Positions 13,339 through 27,800 of a stretch of DNA of 64,000 nucleotides are shown here, piece after piece. The position numbers and the translations under genes were made by a program. Origin of the DNA: Paragordius varius (lineage: Eukaryota; Nematomorpha); contig OZ176054.1 of the NCBI GenBank assembly GCA_964247055.1, forward strand, positions 12,028,001 through 12,092,000, given 5' to 3'. Position 1 is the stretch's first letter; each line of letters begins with the position of its first letter. The notes below the pieces were generated by a model. The model searched no databases, was not told where the DNA came from, and saw nothing but the letters and a program-made list of their open reading frames with translations.

Positions 13339-13645
13339 CAGGGGGGTACAACACCACCTCTCAAGCGGTTCGAGACATTAAGTGCAGCCCGGCTAAACAA
13401 TCGTAGTAATATAATTTGCAAAAAATATCCTCAAAAAATCTTTAAAATATATATTTCCCAAACATATTTTCTGGATGGGCATATCCAATCGGAACGAACT
13501 AAAAATAAATGTTATATTCTATGTGCATTTTACAGTCTAATGAAAATCTAATCAGGTATATTCGAATGCCAATATATATTTCGAATAGTGCCCATTTTTT
13601 GAGTTAAAATGTGGCCCACGAAGCCATTTGTGTTGGAAACTCCTG
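13339..13645. mobile_element. short hAT-type MITE
   Basis: A 307-bp segment with termini CAGGGGGGTACAACACC and, inverted, CAGGAGTTTCCAACACA. Flanking octamers gtttagat and gtatagaa agree at 6 of 8 positions. No transposase is encoded. The ends resemble the hAT fragment beginning at 45847. Confidence 0.6.
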
Positions 13646-15184
13646 GTATAGAAAATATAAAATCAAAATTTTTTGACAATATTTTGTTTATATCATAATA
13701 TGCTAAGTAAATTAATCTGTCATAACATCGTGCTTTCCCAGTTCCTTTGCCCTAATAACAAAACTGTCCATTTTAGGAGGGTGGTTAGTGTCACACTTTT
13801 GGAGTCATTTAAAATAAATATTTATAATTTTTTTTATTGCCATCTATATTTTTTAAAATTAACCTAAATGTAAGTTAGATATTATTTAGATTATTAGTAA
13901 TTGACCATCTTTGAAATATTTAAATAGGACCCTCAATTTTGGTAAATATGTAACCGTTGGAGGCATAAACAGATCATTTTCACCTATTACTTTAAGCTCA
14001 TATATCATATAATACTATTACATAATACTATTAAAAAAATGATACAACTATATTTTTGAATTTGATTCTGTAAGATCATTTATCCCTTTTACCATCTAAA
14101 ATTAAAATTTAAAAGTAAGCAATGTATACAATGATTTTGTGTTTTTATAGAATGTGGTAAATTTTGCTAACTAACATAGAGATTATGCAAAAAGTAGATT
14201 TTTTATTTGCTTTTGAATAAAAGTATCTACTGTGGAATTTACGCAACCTTTTGATTACAATTTAAAGAAAGTAAGAATCCACCCAATAATATCTCTGGAA
14301 AATGGTTTAAATTGGTGGCAAATCTATTTTGTTGAGCTTTACAATAAAATTCGCAGGAGACAATCGGGAGAGATAACACATTTTACTCATTAACTTAAAC
14401 TTCGCCATCGTTTGAATATAGATGATTTCCATCAATATTGCTTTTTGTCTGATGTTTAACCTCTTTTTAATTTGTTCATAAACATACAAATTAATTAAAT
14501 TGATGATATACTTTGGTATATAAATATTAGCTTTAATAAGTTAGCTTTTATCTCACATAATGTTGATGAAGTTGGCGATTTGCCTTTCATGGTAACCTTA
14601 ATGAGGGTATCTATATTTTTTCGTAAGTAAACTTTTGAAGTTATGATTTTTATCGTTTGAAGATTGCATAAAGGTTTATCGTTCCAGGTTAGGTCTTATT
14701 TGTATTAACCACATCATAATTATGAATTTTTAATTGCTTCTTAATTATTTATTCATATAGCCACGAACACTAACTTTATGCCAGGTCGTATATTTTTAAT
14801 TAGGTTTTTTATAGTTTATAAAAGGACATATCAACAAACGCAACTTTTATAAATTTACCTGCAACACTTCATTAACTTTTCACTTTTTTATTTTATATTA
14901 CCTTATTGATAGTTTTTTTATCCCAGAGCTCAATTTTATAAACTAACTATTGTTTAAGTTATATTTAAAAATTGATAATCAAACATTGTTCTAATCTATT
15001 AGTTAAAAATGCTTTAGTTGTAACAGTCTTGTGACTTCTAGAGCCTAAAATTAGGACAGCTACAAAACACTTTAAAACAAACAGGTAATATTTATATCAA
15101 AACATATCAAGTTTAGCGTGAAAGTTTTTTATAATATTTAAATTTTGCATAATATATATGAATCCTGTTGCATTGGCAATTTAA
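13646..15184. other. AT-rich intergenic stretch, nothing recognised
   Basis: Small open frames occur on both strands, but none shows domain motifs, codon bias or splice structure. No RNA gene was seen. Confidence 0.5.
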
Positions 15185-15765
15185 CACTTGGATACAAAAC
15201 ACTCATTTTAGTCCTTCGATTCAAATTGGGATAGTTGGATACACCAGGCCTGTTTAAAATCGAATACTTTAAAAAGTATGGAAGGAATCGAAACCATGGC
15301 AAAATTTTGCACTTAAATAACATTAATAAAGCGAAATATATAAACATATTTATTCAAAAATACTTGATATTACTTATTATAAGCTAAAACCAAGGGGTAA
15401 AAATTTGGTCAACGTGACATGTGTCAAATTCTAAAATTAAGATATAATACAAAATAAACCGCTTTTTCTATTTCTATCGATGTTAGATGTAATTATATAA
15501 AAAATTAGCTTTAGTTTTACCCTTAAAATTAAATGAAGACGATATTTTGCAAAAATTTTGTAAAATAAAAATGGCGTCGAAGTAGTTTGAGATGGAACTT
15601 TTTTTTCAAAACAAAATTTTATCAAGATATTTTGGCACATTTATATAATTTTCATTAAGTTAGAAGCATAAATTTAAATTGGGGCCGTTTCCTTCAGTAG
15701 TTTTTTTAATATATTAATTTAAATTTAGTCTGGGGTATTTAGATACCCCAATTTGAATCGAAGTG
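15185..15765. mobile_element. TTAA-flanked (piggyBac-like) MITE, copy 2
   Basis: A 581-bp element precisely bounded by TTAA at 15181-15184 and 15766-15769, with termini CACTTGGATAC and, inverted, CACTTCGATTC. It shares most of its interior with 6607-7170 in the same orientation. Non-coding. Confidence 0.8.
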
Positions 15766-15901
15766 TTAAATAAATTTATAGCGAGTAATTAATATCATAC
15801 AAACCAAACAAATATCATGTCATAAATGAAATCAAAACTATCCAAAATACGGGCCACATTATGGGTATATAACTGTATACCGAAAATATATGAAGGTTCA
15901 T

Positions 15902-16110
15902 CACTGGTACTTACCTCAAAATTAAAGGGCTACAAAAAATATTAATGATGTCTCAAGAGCTAGTGCACTATATAATACTGAAAAAAATCTTATTTGCTTG
16001 ACATATTTGTATATTTAAACAGAAAATAATTATATTCATAATTAATAACTCATGGCCATGAAAAAGCATTTTAGGTTGCATGGCCGCGGATTGCTGTTTA
16101 AATACCACTG
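15902..16110 (-). mobile_element. internally deleted hAT/MITE
   Basis: About 209 bp with ends CACTGGTACTTA and, inverted, CAGTGGTATTTA. They resemble the termini of the 2.3-2.4-kb hAT copies in reverse orientation, and the attttaggttgcatggccgcgg block recalls their GC-rich subterminal region. A convincing 8-bp duplication is not visible. It ends about 200 bp upstream of the TOP2 start codon. Confidence 0.5.
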
Positions 16111-16308
16111 AACCTTTATTATCGTGTCATATAGTTACTAATATTATTTAATCCATTTTTAAGCAATTAAAAATTATTATTTATAAATGTCCATCCATAT
16201 CATGGGGCCTCCAGAAAAACTGTATTTTGTGTCTTTTTTCAAATTTTAGCGCAATTCTGTTTTGCATACATTCAATTACAACAGTTGAATTCGTCTGCTT
16301 CGGTTAAA

Positions 16309-18776
16309 ATGAGCGATGATGAAGATTTTATAGTAGAATCTGTTAAAAGCAACACAGTAATCAATAAATATCGATGAATATTAAAATATTTTCAACAATA
16401 TTATTTGTATAATTTTTTATTTCTAAAATTATCATAATTTAGGTGAAAAACGGTATTAAAACCGCAATATCGACCCCACCTTTCAAAAGTAAGGCAACAA
16501 GTGGAAAAGCTTTGGAAAAAATATATCAGAAGAAAACTCAATTGGAACATGTTTTATTGCGGCCAGATACTTATATAGGATCTGTTCAACCTACCACTCA
16601 AGTACATAAAACGTTTTATCTTTTAGCCTATGTGGGTATGGGATCGGGCAGATGGCTTAATATTCAGAGAAATTACTTTTGTGCCAGGATTATTTAAAAT
16701 ATTTGATGAGATATTAGTGAATGCTGCTGATAACAAAATTAGAGATTCGACTATGAATTGCATTAAAATAAATATTGATCGGTATAACTTTTTATCTAAT
16801 AATTTATAGCGACAAGAATTCTATATCCATATGGAATAATGGGAAAGGCATACCAGTTGTCGAGCACAAAACCGAAAAAATCTTTATTCCGGAACTAATA
16901 TTTGGGCACCTTTTGACATCTAGCAATTTTAACGATGATGAAAAAAAGGTTACGGGTGGTCGAAATGGTTATGGCGCTAAGCTATGTAACATATTTAGCT
17001 CATCTTTTACCGTTGAAACAGCTTGTCGGGAATATGGCAAGAAATTTAAACAGGTTTTTATTAGATATTTTATGTATTTTTTATGGGTGGGGAAAATAAA
17101 ATTAAGAAGTTTTAAAAGGTGTTTCAACACAAAGGAATATTATTTTAATAAGGCATAAGCAACATTTATGATTTACATTACAGCCTTTTTATTTATATTT
17201 AATATACATTTATTATTGATTTAATCAGCAAACTTACAAATTTTCTCCTTACCATACAAACCAAGTGCTCGTGTTTATATAATCCACTTATTTATTTTTT
17301 CATCATTGTTTTTATGTTAATAATGTTTTAGACATGGACAAACAATATGTCATCAACCGTGAAAGCAAAAATATCGGAACATTCTGGAACCGATTTCACT
17401 TGCATAACGTTTGAACCTGATCTGGCCAAGTTCCACATGACACAATTGGATGATGATATTATAGATTTATTTTCTAAACGGGCCTATGATATTGCCGCTT
17501 CAACCGGGGGTGGTGTCAAAATTTATCTCAACAATAGACGTTTACCGGTAATAACACGTTTCTTAGGAATTTGAGTTTAAATTTAATTTTTCAAGTTAAT
17601 TGAATGTGCAAATAAAAGCGCTGATAATATAAACAAACGCGCGCATAAATTTAAATTAACTATATTTTGTGTTGATAATGCACATGGAGGTTTACAGTCT
17701 TGGCACTATTTTTTTGATGATCTCACTATAGTTAAAGTACATGGTCATATATAAAAATTGGTATAGATATTTTAATCTCTCATATAAGATTTTTTGTCTA
17801 TTTATTTTCTTTTACTTTTTAACTCTATTTATCGTATATTTTACGCATTATTTAATATTTGAAACATATAATCTATAAACTCTTTAATCAAATTATCCAA
17901 CATTATACAGAGAAAACGTAAAAACAGATATAAACAAATATTTTTTTCCAAAAACCATAATATATTTCAAACCTTTTCTACATTAATTGTACAATATGTA
18001 ATTGTTAACAATTTGCATCTCTAACTTCATACTTTGCAATTTGAAACAATGAGCTGAATTTAAAAAACCGCTTTAAAAAAGTAAGCGGTTTGTTGGAAAA
18101 TATATATTTCTCCTTATGTTTTTACGTTTTGTGTGTATCATAATTTCGATTTTCACAGTATTTACCCATTTATTCCAGCTTTTTCACACGTTTTTTTTAC
18201 CATATATATTTGCTTCTATCGTTTTTAGATTGATAACTTTAAGGATTACATCCATTTGTACACGAGTGGTCAAGTCGATGATCAGGGCGAACCCCTTAAA
18301 GTTGTTTATGAACGCGTTGGTTCTCGTTGGGAAATTGCCGTTTGCACCAGTGATAAAGGCTTTCAATCCGTCAGTTTTGTCAACAGTATAAGCACAACCA
18401 AGGGTGGAACTCATGTTGAATATGCCACGGATCAAATTGTCACCAAATTGCTCGACATTGTTAAGAAAAAGAATAAGGCCGGGCTGAAAATTAAACCGTA
18501 TCAGGTTGGTGGATGATTTAATAGTTTTATATTGGTTTTTACTAGGTTTATTAAAGAATGTAAATTTTTGTGATAATTATTAGTAAGATTATTTTAAATA
18601 TTTTAAATTTCTATTTTATTAATTGATCAATCGTCATTTATTCTTTATGAACCGTTTAAGTTAGGATTTTTATTGCTTGTTTAATTATTGCAATTATTTA
18701 AGGCTGAATATGTAATTCAACCTATTATCCCATATTTTTACATTACATTACTATATTAATCATTTTATTTGATTTA

Positions 18777-18822
<46 letters not shown>

Positions 18823-21800
18823 ATTAAAAATCATTTATGGGTCTTTGTTAATTGCTTGATTGAAAATCCATCCTTTGATTCACAAACCAAAGAAAACATG
18901 ACACTACCCGTCAAATCTTTTGGCTCTCAATGTACGATACCTGAAAAGTTTTTAAACACTTTCACGAAATGTGGTATCATAGAAAATATTATGACTTGGA
19001 TACATTTCAAAGCTCAGGTATAGTGTAGTAGTACAAAAATGATTTTATTATATAACAACCAATTTTATTTTTTTGTGTGTAACTAATTGAATTGATACGA
19101 GTTAAATGAATTTATGTGTTTATATATTATGTGTAATATATCCGATGTTGAACCAACTTGCGAATAATATGTGAAAAAATGCTTATAAACAAGGATCAAA
19201 ATAGTTTTTATTTAGATATATTATTAATGTCAAATGAAAATGTGGAATTACAATTATCGAAAATATTTAAATACGCATTATACACATTTTTTATATTAAG
19301 TAAGTATTTTTTTTTGATTTTCCCAGTTATACATTTTTTTTCATCAACAAACTACAAATTAAATTATTCAACAACATATGTAGTAAAATTTTATTTCTTA
19401 TATCGTATAGAATCAATTGAATACGAAATGCGTATCCAAAAAGTTGAGTAAAATTAAAGGCATCCCCAAACTCAATGATGCCAACTTGGCTGGAACGAAG
19501 GATTCTCTCGATTGCACACTCATACTAACGGAAGGTGATTCTGCCAAAACATTTGCCGTTTCTGGCATTAGCGTTATAGGGCCAGACAAATTTGGTATTT
19601 TCCCACTCCGTGGAAAGCTTTTGAATGTGCGTGAAGCTACGCATAAACAGGTATATATTTATGCGTTTATATATTGATTATTATTGTTACTTAAGATAAT
19701 GTTGGTAAGGTTTTAGTATTCTTTTTATTATTAATACTTTATGGTTTATTGAGGCAATTTTTTACGTAACACATACCCTTGTGTAGTACAACTTATGATT
19801 TTACAGACCATACTTCAACAGGATCATTTCTGTAGTCTGATACGTGCTAAGCTACACCAAACTTACTAGTTACCATATATATATATAATGTATAGTTGAT
19901 ATGGCATTTTTTTTGTTTTTAATAATGTACCTACTTTTTTGGGGTCTTTATAGGAAAATGCAGCAAAGTTTGGTTTTTTTTGGGAGGACAGATTAGAAAG
20001 TTTTATTGGTGGGAGACCTCTTTTCTTTTAAGCGATTATTGAGCTAATTTATTATGTTTTACGAGCATTTATGGGACAATTGTGATTTAGGTTATTGTGA
20101 AAGGAAATAATTTTTCTTGTTTATATTTAAAAATAGTGTAATAGATTTTAAAATTATGAAATGAATAATTAAAAACACAAATCGATTCTGTTTTTTATAC
20201 TAATAAAGGTGAGGATTTTCTTGCACAAGTATGGTTAACCATTGTATGTTACTCCAATTATTACGCATTTGATTTAATCATTTTCTTGCGATTATTATTC
20301 ATATGCCTTTCTTCCCACCAAACTTAGTTTCTTTCTTGCTTCCCAGGATGTTAATTATCATCTTGATCATAAAGGTATCTATAATTTTACAGGGATTTTA
20401 TGAGTGGAGATATATTGTACATTCATGCCAGTTTATATACTCTTCCGCCGTTATAACAAAATATTACATAGGACGATTGTGTTAAAATTATATAATTTTA
20501 TTACTGCTCTTTAAAATCCATAGCTGGTAGATAACATTGAAATCAATCACATAATACGTATAATTGGTTTGCAATACAAGAAGCAATACAATACGTTGGA
20601 GGACCTTAAAACACTTCGTTATGGCCGTATAATGATTATGACTGACCAGGATCAAGATGGGAGCCATATCAAAGGACTCATTATAAATTTCATACATTAC
20701 CACTGGCCTTCGTTGATAAAACAACCGTTTATGGATGAATTCATCACGCCGCTTGTTAAGGTTTTTAGTTTTGTAGTTTTAATTTTGGTTCTCAATGCAT
20801 ATTCCTTTTTTTGTTGAATGAAGGGTTAAATAGTTTAGAAAAAAAGATGATTTAAGATAGTTTTGAAAATTAAACGACCGGTTATTTCGATTATTTAATT
20901 AATTAGCTTTGCGTAGAGATTAAAGTTTTTTAATATTTTTACATATTTGAAAACAATTCTATTATATATATTCATATAAATTATAAATTATACTAGTTAA
21001 ATAGATATAAAGATAGCAAAAGATGTTCCGATCATACTTTTTTTAATGCTAAACAAATAATTATTTTTATATAAATATAATTATCATTACCCATCTTTCC
21101 CTTTTTTGTTTCATTTTAACTTTTATATCTTTTTTTCCCCAAACGCTCATAGGTCAGTAAAAAGAAAGAACCAGATCGTGATTTTTTTAGCTTGCCCGAG
21201 TTTGAGGAATGGAAACGGAATACGGCCGATTGGAACAGCTGGTCTATCAAATACTTCAAAGGTTTGGGTACATCTACCGCCATTCAAGCTAAACAGTATT
21301 TTGCCAACATGAATCAACACAGGATACGTTTTAAGTACAGTGGGGCTCAAGATGATGACTCTATTTTACTGGTAAAAATTTTTTTAAGGTTACATATATG
21401 TCAAGTTTTGAGATGTGCAAAATTAGGACTTGTAAAATATGATTATCATAGTTTTGGATAATAAATCGAGAGACTATTGGAGGCGTATATATAATTTAAC
21501 GGGTGGTCGACAGTAACTTGTCAATATTAATCAATATGGGATATGTTTTAAGCACGGTGTGACGGTCAAGATAATGACTCTATTTTACTGCTAAATATGT
21601 TTGTTTTTAAATTTGGTTTTTAAATAAAATATAATGAGAAAGTTTTGTATTTAAAGTGGTAAAATTGAGATTCGATTAATAAAGGTTAATGTACTTTCCT
21701 TTCTAACATGAATTAACCTAGGAACCGTTTTGAGTTTGTGGCCCTCAGATGACTCGATAATTTATTTCATCTTACGCTCGAATTATTTATTATATATTTC

Positions 21801-24800
21801 TATATTTATAATATTTAAAATATGAAGATTTTTGTTTAAAGATAAATTGAATAATAACTCTTTTATTAAATAAAATATATAACATGGATTAGTTTATTCA
21901 TTTAAAATCGATGGTGTTTAGGCCTTTAGTAGGAAACGGATTGAGGATCGCAAAGAATGGCTTAAACGATGGATGGAGGAAAGAAAAGAACGGCGATTAC
22001 AAAATTTGCCAGAGTTATTTTTGTATGGGAAAAGTGCGAGTCATCTCACATATTCCGACTTCATTAACAAGGAGTTAGTCTTGTTCAGTAATATGGATAA
22101 TGAACGCTCTATCCCTAGCATATGTGATGGTATGCAGAATAGTTTTGTTTTTTAGGGTTTGAAAGACGGTTTTTTTTCTCTATATCGAATATGAATATTA
22201 TTACAAATGCTTTTTTTCGCTTTAAAAAACGAAATAATTCAGCAAGGAAAAAGAATCTAAGGTAAGCATAATTATAAATATATTTTATAAACGAATAATA
22301 TTAGCTATGGTGTTTTTTTAGGATTGAGGATTTTTTCTATTTATGCCTAATTAGGATCTGATTAAACATACTTTTTGCATATTATGAATAACAGTTTTTT
22401 TTACATTTTATATTGCCTTTCTTAAATATTGGGCATTATATTTGGGGAGTCGGACTAAAACTTTATTTTTTTACATGGTTTTATTAAGTATTTGAAAGAT
22501 ACTATGATTTTAATTTTAAATATATTTATATATGCCTTTATATAATATGAACGAAAAGCAAAAATGATTTTGTAAATTCATTAATCGACTAAGATATTAC
22601 ATTTTTGATTTTAGCATGACTTAACCTCAGAAAATATTTTATCACAACTATTATATCTATATACTTGTCCATATACAATTATTTAGGTCTCAAACCTGGT
22701 CAACGCAAAGTTTTATTCACTTGCTTTAAACGTAATGATAAACGGGAAGTCAAAGTTGCCCAATTAGCGGGTTCTGTATCAGAGCTATCGGCCTATCACC
22801 ATGGCGAGGTTAAATATTACATTAATTTTTATAAATTAAAAAATGTACTTTAAAGATGCATTTTATTAAATCCCTATAAAAAAATTTTAGGATTGTGTTA
22901 TAATTTTGTAAACTCCAAGTATATTTTTATGGCATGACCAATGAATGTATTTATAACTTTGAATAAATGTAATTGTTATAAAAAAATCACCAGCATTTAA
23001 AACCGGTTAATAAACGATTATTATTATTATATTTTAATCGTTCCACACCCAACCCTACTACATAAAAGCGCATATTATGCTCTAATTAATTATTTAGCTA
23101 TTTTTGCTTTTTTCATTTGCATATAATGAACAACTTTTTATTTTGTTTAGGCTTCACTCATGGGTACCATCATAAATTTGGCCCAAAATTATGTGGGGAG
23201 CAATAATCTTAACATACTCAGACCTAATGGTCAGTTTGGAAGCCGTTTGAGGGGTGGTAAAGATGCAGCCAGTCCTCGTTACATATTTACTATGTTAAGG
23301 TTCGTTTTTACTAAAATTCTTACATAAATTTCTCATTTTAAATATTTTATAGGCAACATATATACAGTGTTTTAAATGTCCTCTAATGACTTATTAATAT
23401 CCATTTTGTTTGTTGGATTTGTGACCAATTTTATTAGTTTTAGTCAATTAGTTTGCATCCGTTATTATTGATTGGAGTTTTTTAGTTGCTTTTTATTTTT
23501 ATAAATATTATCTATTCAAATTTCTATTAGTTTTAGTCAATTTATTTACTTTTTTTACACCCTACCCTTTTCTTCTTAATGCGCTTTTAGAAAAAATACC
23601 ATTGTTTCCAACTATATCGAAATACATTAAGATTACATTAACTATCATACCAAAAAAGTTTAACCATTATTTGAGAAACCTTTAGTTTACATTTCAATTA
23701 TTCTTACTGTACATATATTCACTTTCACTTATGTCTAGTCCAATAACACGAGCCCTATTTAGCCCGCTGGATGATCCCGTTTTAAATTACTTAACGGATG
23801 ATAATTTACGCGTAGAACCGGAATGGTATTGTCCCATTATACCTATGATCTTGGTTAATGGAGCTGAGGGGATTGGCACCGGTTGGTCCACCAAAATACC
23901 CAATTATGATACGCGCGAAGTTGTACGTAACATTATACACATGATTCATGTGGATCAAGAACGGACTAAAAAAGATGGGTAAATTAATTTGATATATGTA
24001 TAGGAAAACCTATAATGATGTGGAATGGTATGGTAGGTTTAGGGCGACTGACTTTTAAATTGCCCGAAACTGTGCAATTTTCCCAACATCATTGTGTCAG
24101 CCATGGACAGGCAAGCGAGTGTTAAAGCCTTCGCAACTTTTGTACAATTTTAGTCCTTACCCTTTAATATAAAAAGGAAAAAAGAAAATATAAAATATAA
24201 TTTATCTATCATATAAGTACCAATAATGGGTTTGTTAGTTTTTGTTTTTAAATTTATATTTCTCTTTAAATGCCAAAAGTATTGACTTTTTGGATTATGG
24301 TAGTTCGATTTGAAACATAAGTTATTATATACCTCTTTTATGTACAGTCTATGTGTGTGATTGAGTATTTTAAATAATAAAACTTTTAATACACTATACA
24401 CTGTGTGGTTTAAATACGACTTTTAAAATCTATTGTTGTTTTTTTACCCAATTTGTGAAACTTTATCCATAGTAATTGAATCAACCTCAAAAAACCAACA
24501 AAATATTATTTTATTGGTCATTTTTATTATTAATTTATTTTTAGTAGATAGATATAAAAGTGTTTTATGATTTATATCCAGTTTTTGCTTAACTTTAATT
24601 AAACTTCTAATACTGTAAAAAATTTCAGTTTATTAAAATTTAATCTTAGATAACCAATTATTATGATAACTAGTGAAAGTGAAAACAATGAATCATTGCC
24701 AACCCCTTTCCATATGATACCGCGTTACAAGAATTACAAGGGAGAAATTTTGGAAATTGAACCGGAACGATGCATGAGTTTTGGTGAAATTAAGGTTTTT

Positions 24801-27800
24801 AATAATTTTATTTAAATTACAAAATGTACTTCAAATAATATATATTTTTATAAAGCTTAAACCACGGTAAAAATTAATAAAAAATCTAAAAAAAGAATTT
24901 GAAAGCAGCATTTATAGTTACATTTAATTCCCTTACAAGAAGGTTTAAATAACTCCTTAACTGTTAATAATAAACATATAATTAATATACATAATCCCCC
25001 TATCATAAATGTATCTTCTATCGCTTTATCCAAATATTCATATATATATATATATATATATATATTTCTAACAATTTTATTTTTCACTTTAATCCAAATA
25101 TACAGGTCTTAAGCAGTAATCAAACGACAAATGCCGCATACACTGACCTGCAAGATGAAATCGAAGATATATGTGGATCCGATCCCAAAGCCGTGGTTGA
25201 ATTGGAGATTACAGAGCTACCGATTCATAAATGGACGGATGATTATAAAACTTTCCTCGATGACTTACTTACAGGTGAAAATTCTTCAAATGCAAACACC
25301 ACAAATTCAACAAAAAGTGGAACAACACAAAATCAGTCTCAGTCTAGTCAGCCTTCAATCCTTGATTACAAAGATTATTGTACGGAAGATAGTATACGGT
25401 TCTTGGTTAAAATGAGTCGACAAAAGTATCTTGAAGCACGTAAAGAGGTACATAGATAGCAATATCCTTTTATTACCAAATGAGATTTTTACATTTAAAG
25501 TGCATATAATGTGTGATTCGATGTTGATGATTAACACATGATTACTTTTAAAATATTTTTTAATAAAGTTTTTAAAATGATGACCTAGGATGGACCTTTT
25601 ATTCAAATGTATGATAATTGGTATCGCTAACCACTTAATGGGTGCTGTCTAATTAAGGAGACCCGCAAAGTGGTATAATTCTTTGGTTTGAATACCTTTC
25701 TTTTACTTATATTTAAGCACAAACTGAGTTTGTTATCTATAAAATAGTTAGAAAGTTATTAAATTATGGGGATTAATGTGCGCATTTAAATATCAGAAAT
25801 AAATTGTTTGTGAGATCGAGCGAGACTTAAGACTTTTCAATTTTAATATGATTTTTATATTATTATTTTTTTCTTAAGGGACTACACAAATTTTTCAAAT
25901 TACAAACACCCATCAGTTTAAACTCTATGGTTTTGTTTGATGCCAATGGTGTACTTAAACGGTACAGCAGAGTTGAAAGCATTATCCAAGAATTTTATCA
26001 AACTCGGCTTGCATATTACCAAAAACGTAAACTGTACATGCAAGGTATAAATATATTGTTTTGTAGTTTTTTGACGTCGATTAAATTTCTCCTGAAATAC
26101 ATAAATCTGAAGTGTTATTTTAGACATTTGGATGAATTATTTGATCGGCATATATGCAAGAAAAATGCTCGTAAAAATACCTTTTTATATTGAAAGATTA
26201 TATAATTTTAAAATTTATTTAACTTGTTATTCAATTTTAACAGTCATAAAATTATGATTTATATTCAAAAAATAATCAAGGTATTTTTTTCACTAAATTT
26301 TCACAATTAATAGGACTGTTCCTTAAAATTATTTATTTTTGTTTTTTTTATTAATTAATTAATTTGTTTTATACATACTAAGGTTTATTAACGGCTGAAG
26401 CCACAAAGTTGGATATGCAAGCTAGATTCATACTTGAAAAAATTCGTGGGGACATTAAGCTTGAAAATGTGAAGCGTGTCGACATTATAAAAACTCTCAT
26501 TTCTCGTGGTTACTTACCAGATCCTGTTAAGGTTAAAACTTAAATAGTTAAATTAAAAATGCATATTTTTTAGAAGCAAAAAACATAAAAAGTTAAGGAA
26601 TTATGTATGTTTTTTGTAAAAAAACATATTTTTAAACTATATTAATTTAAATAACCTATCACTTTGTTTGTGTTGCGGAATAAAGGTAAAGATGTACATG
26701 GTAACCTACCGAAAAAAAACAGTTTTTGATCGTAATAATAAATGCAAATTACTGTTGTACCTTTATGTTTTATACAGATTATTATTCGTATATAAGCTTA
26801 ATTTTATAAGTACCCACGTTCCTAATCTATTATCCATATATTGTGTACAGAAATGGAAACATTCTGTCGATGCCGATAATCCAGAAGAAAATGAGGAACC
26901 TAGCAACACTGAAGATGGCGAAAACGAGGCATCAAAATCCACCCAAGATTTTGAATATTTGCTGGGAATGCCTTTATGGAGTTTAACCAAGGAAAGAGTC
27001 GAGGATTTGATTCAGAAACAAAAAACTAAGGTAGGTATTTTTTTGACTTTGGGGCTTGCTTTTTCATTGCTTTTTTTCTTTTGTATGCCGTTTGACTCCC
27101 ACATTTCATTCCAGTTTGGATTCTGAAAGCATAAGAATCTACTAAAAATTAGTCTTTCAAAGCGTACAAGGGGCACTTCTATATATTTATATATATGAAC
27201 CTTACGTGCTTAGTATTGAGAAAACGTAAATGTTTTTATGTTTAATACATGGTAGATGCATAACACAAAATGACAAATTATTAATAATAGATAGATAAAA
27301 CAAAATACTCATTTTTTTATTTTATTCCTAAGAATGCCGAATTAGCCCATTTGAAGAGTCAAACAATTCATATGCTTTGGCTCAAAGACCTTGAACATTT
27401 TATACAAGAACTTGATAAATGGGAAGCCCACGAAACTGAAGAGGGCAATAAAACCGCATTGTCTTCAAAATCATCGGGCTCTAAGAGTCTTTCCTCCAAA
27501 AATAAGGTAAAATATTACGAATTTATTTTTATAATGGTGGGTTTAAAATTATATGCCTGCTAAATTAATTTAAATATTTATAAATTAAAATCCTCTAGAA
27601 ACGTTTGATTTATTTCTTTATGAAATTGATTGATTAGCGTTCGATTAATATTTTCTAATTTAATGATGTTTAATATTCTTTTGTAATTTTATTTTAAAAA
27701 ATTGATAAATTTGGCATCTACTATCGTTATTAACTTTAGGATTTAATATGAGTATTAACTGTATATATATATTTTTTATTTCTCTCAATTAACATCTCCA

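Noticed and set aside
14307-14489. Minus-strand 60-aa frame as a gene
   Set aside because: No motif, splice context or composition shift; treated as chance.
16625-16700. Apparent frameshift in TOP2 near MWVWDRADG
   Set aside because: Fully explained by a 25-nt GT-AG intron; no broken frame is needed.
18184-18435. Minus-strand frame opposite TOP2 exon 6
   Set aside because: Shadow of a strongly coding exon; no motif of its own.
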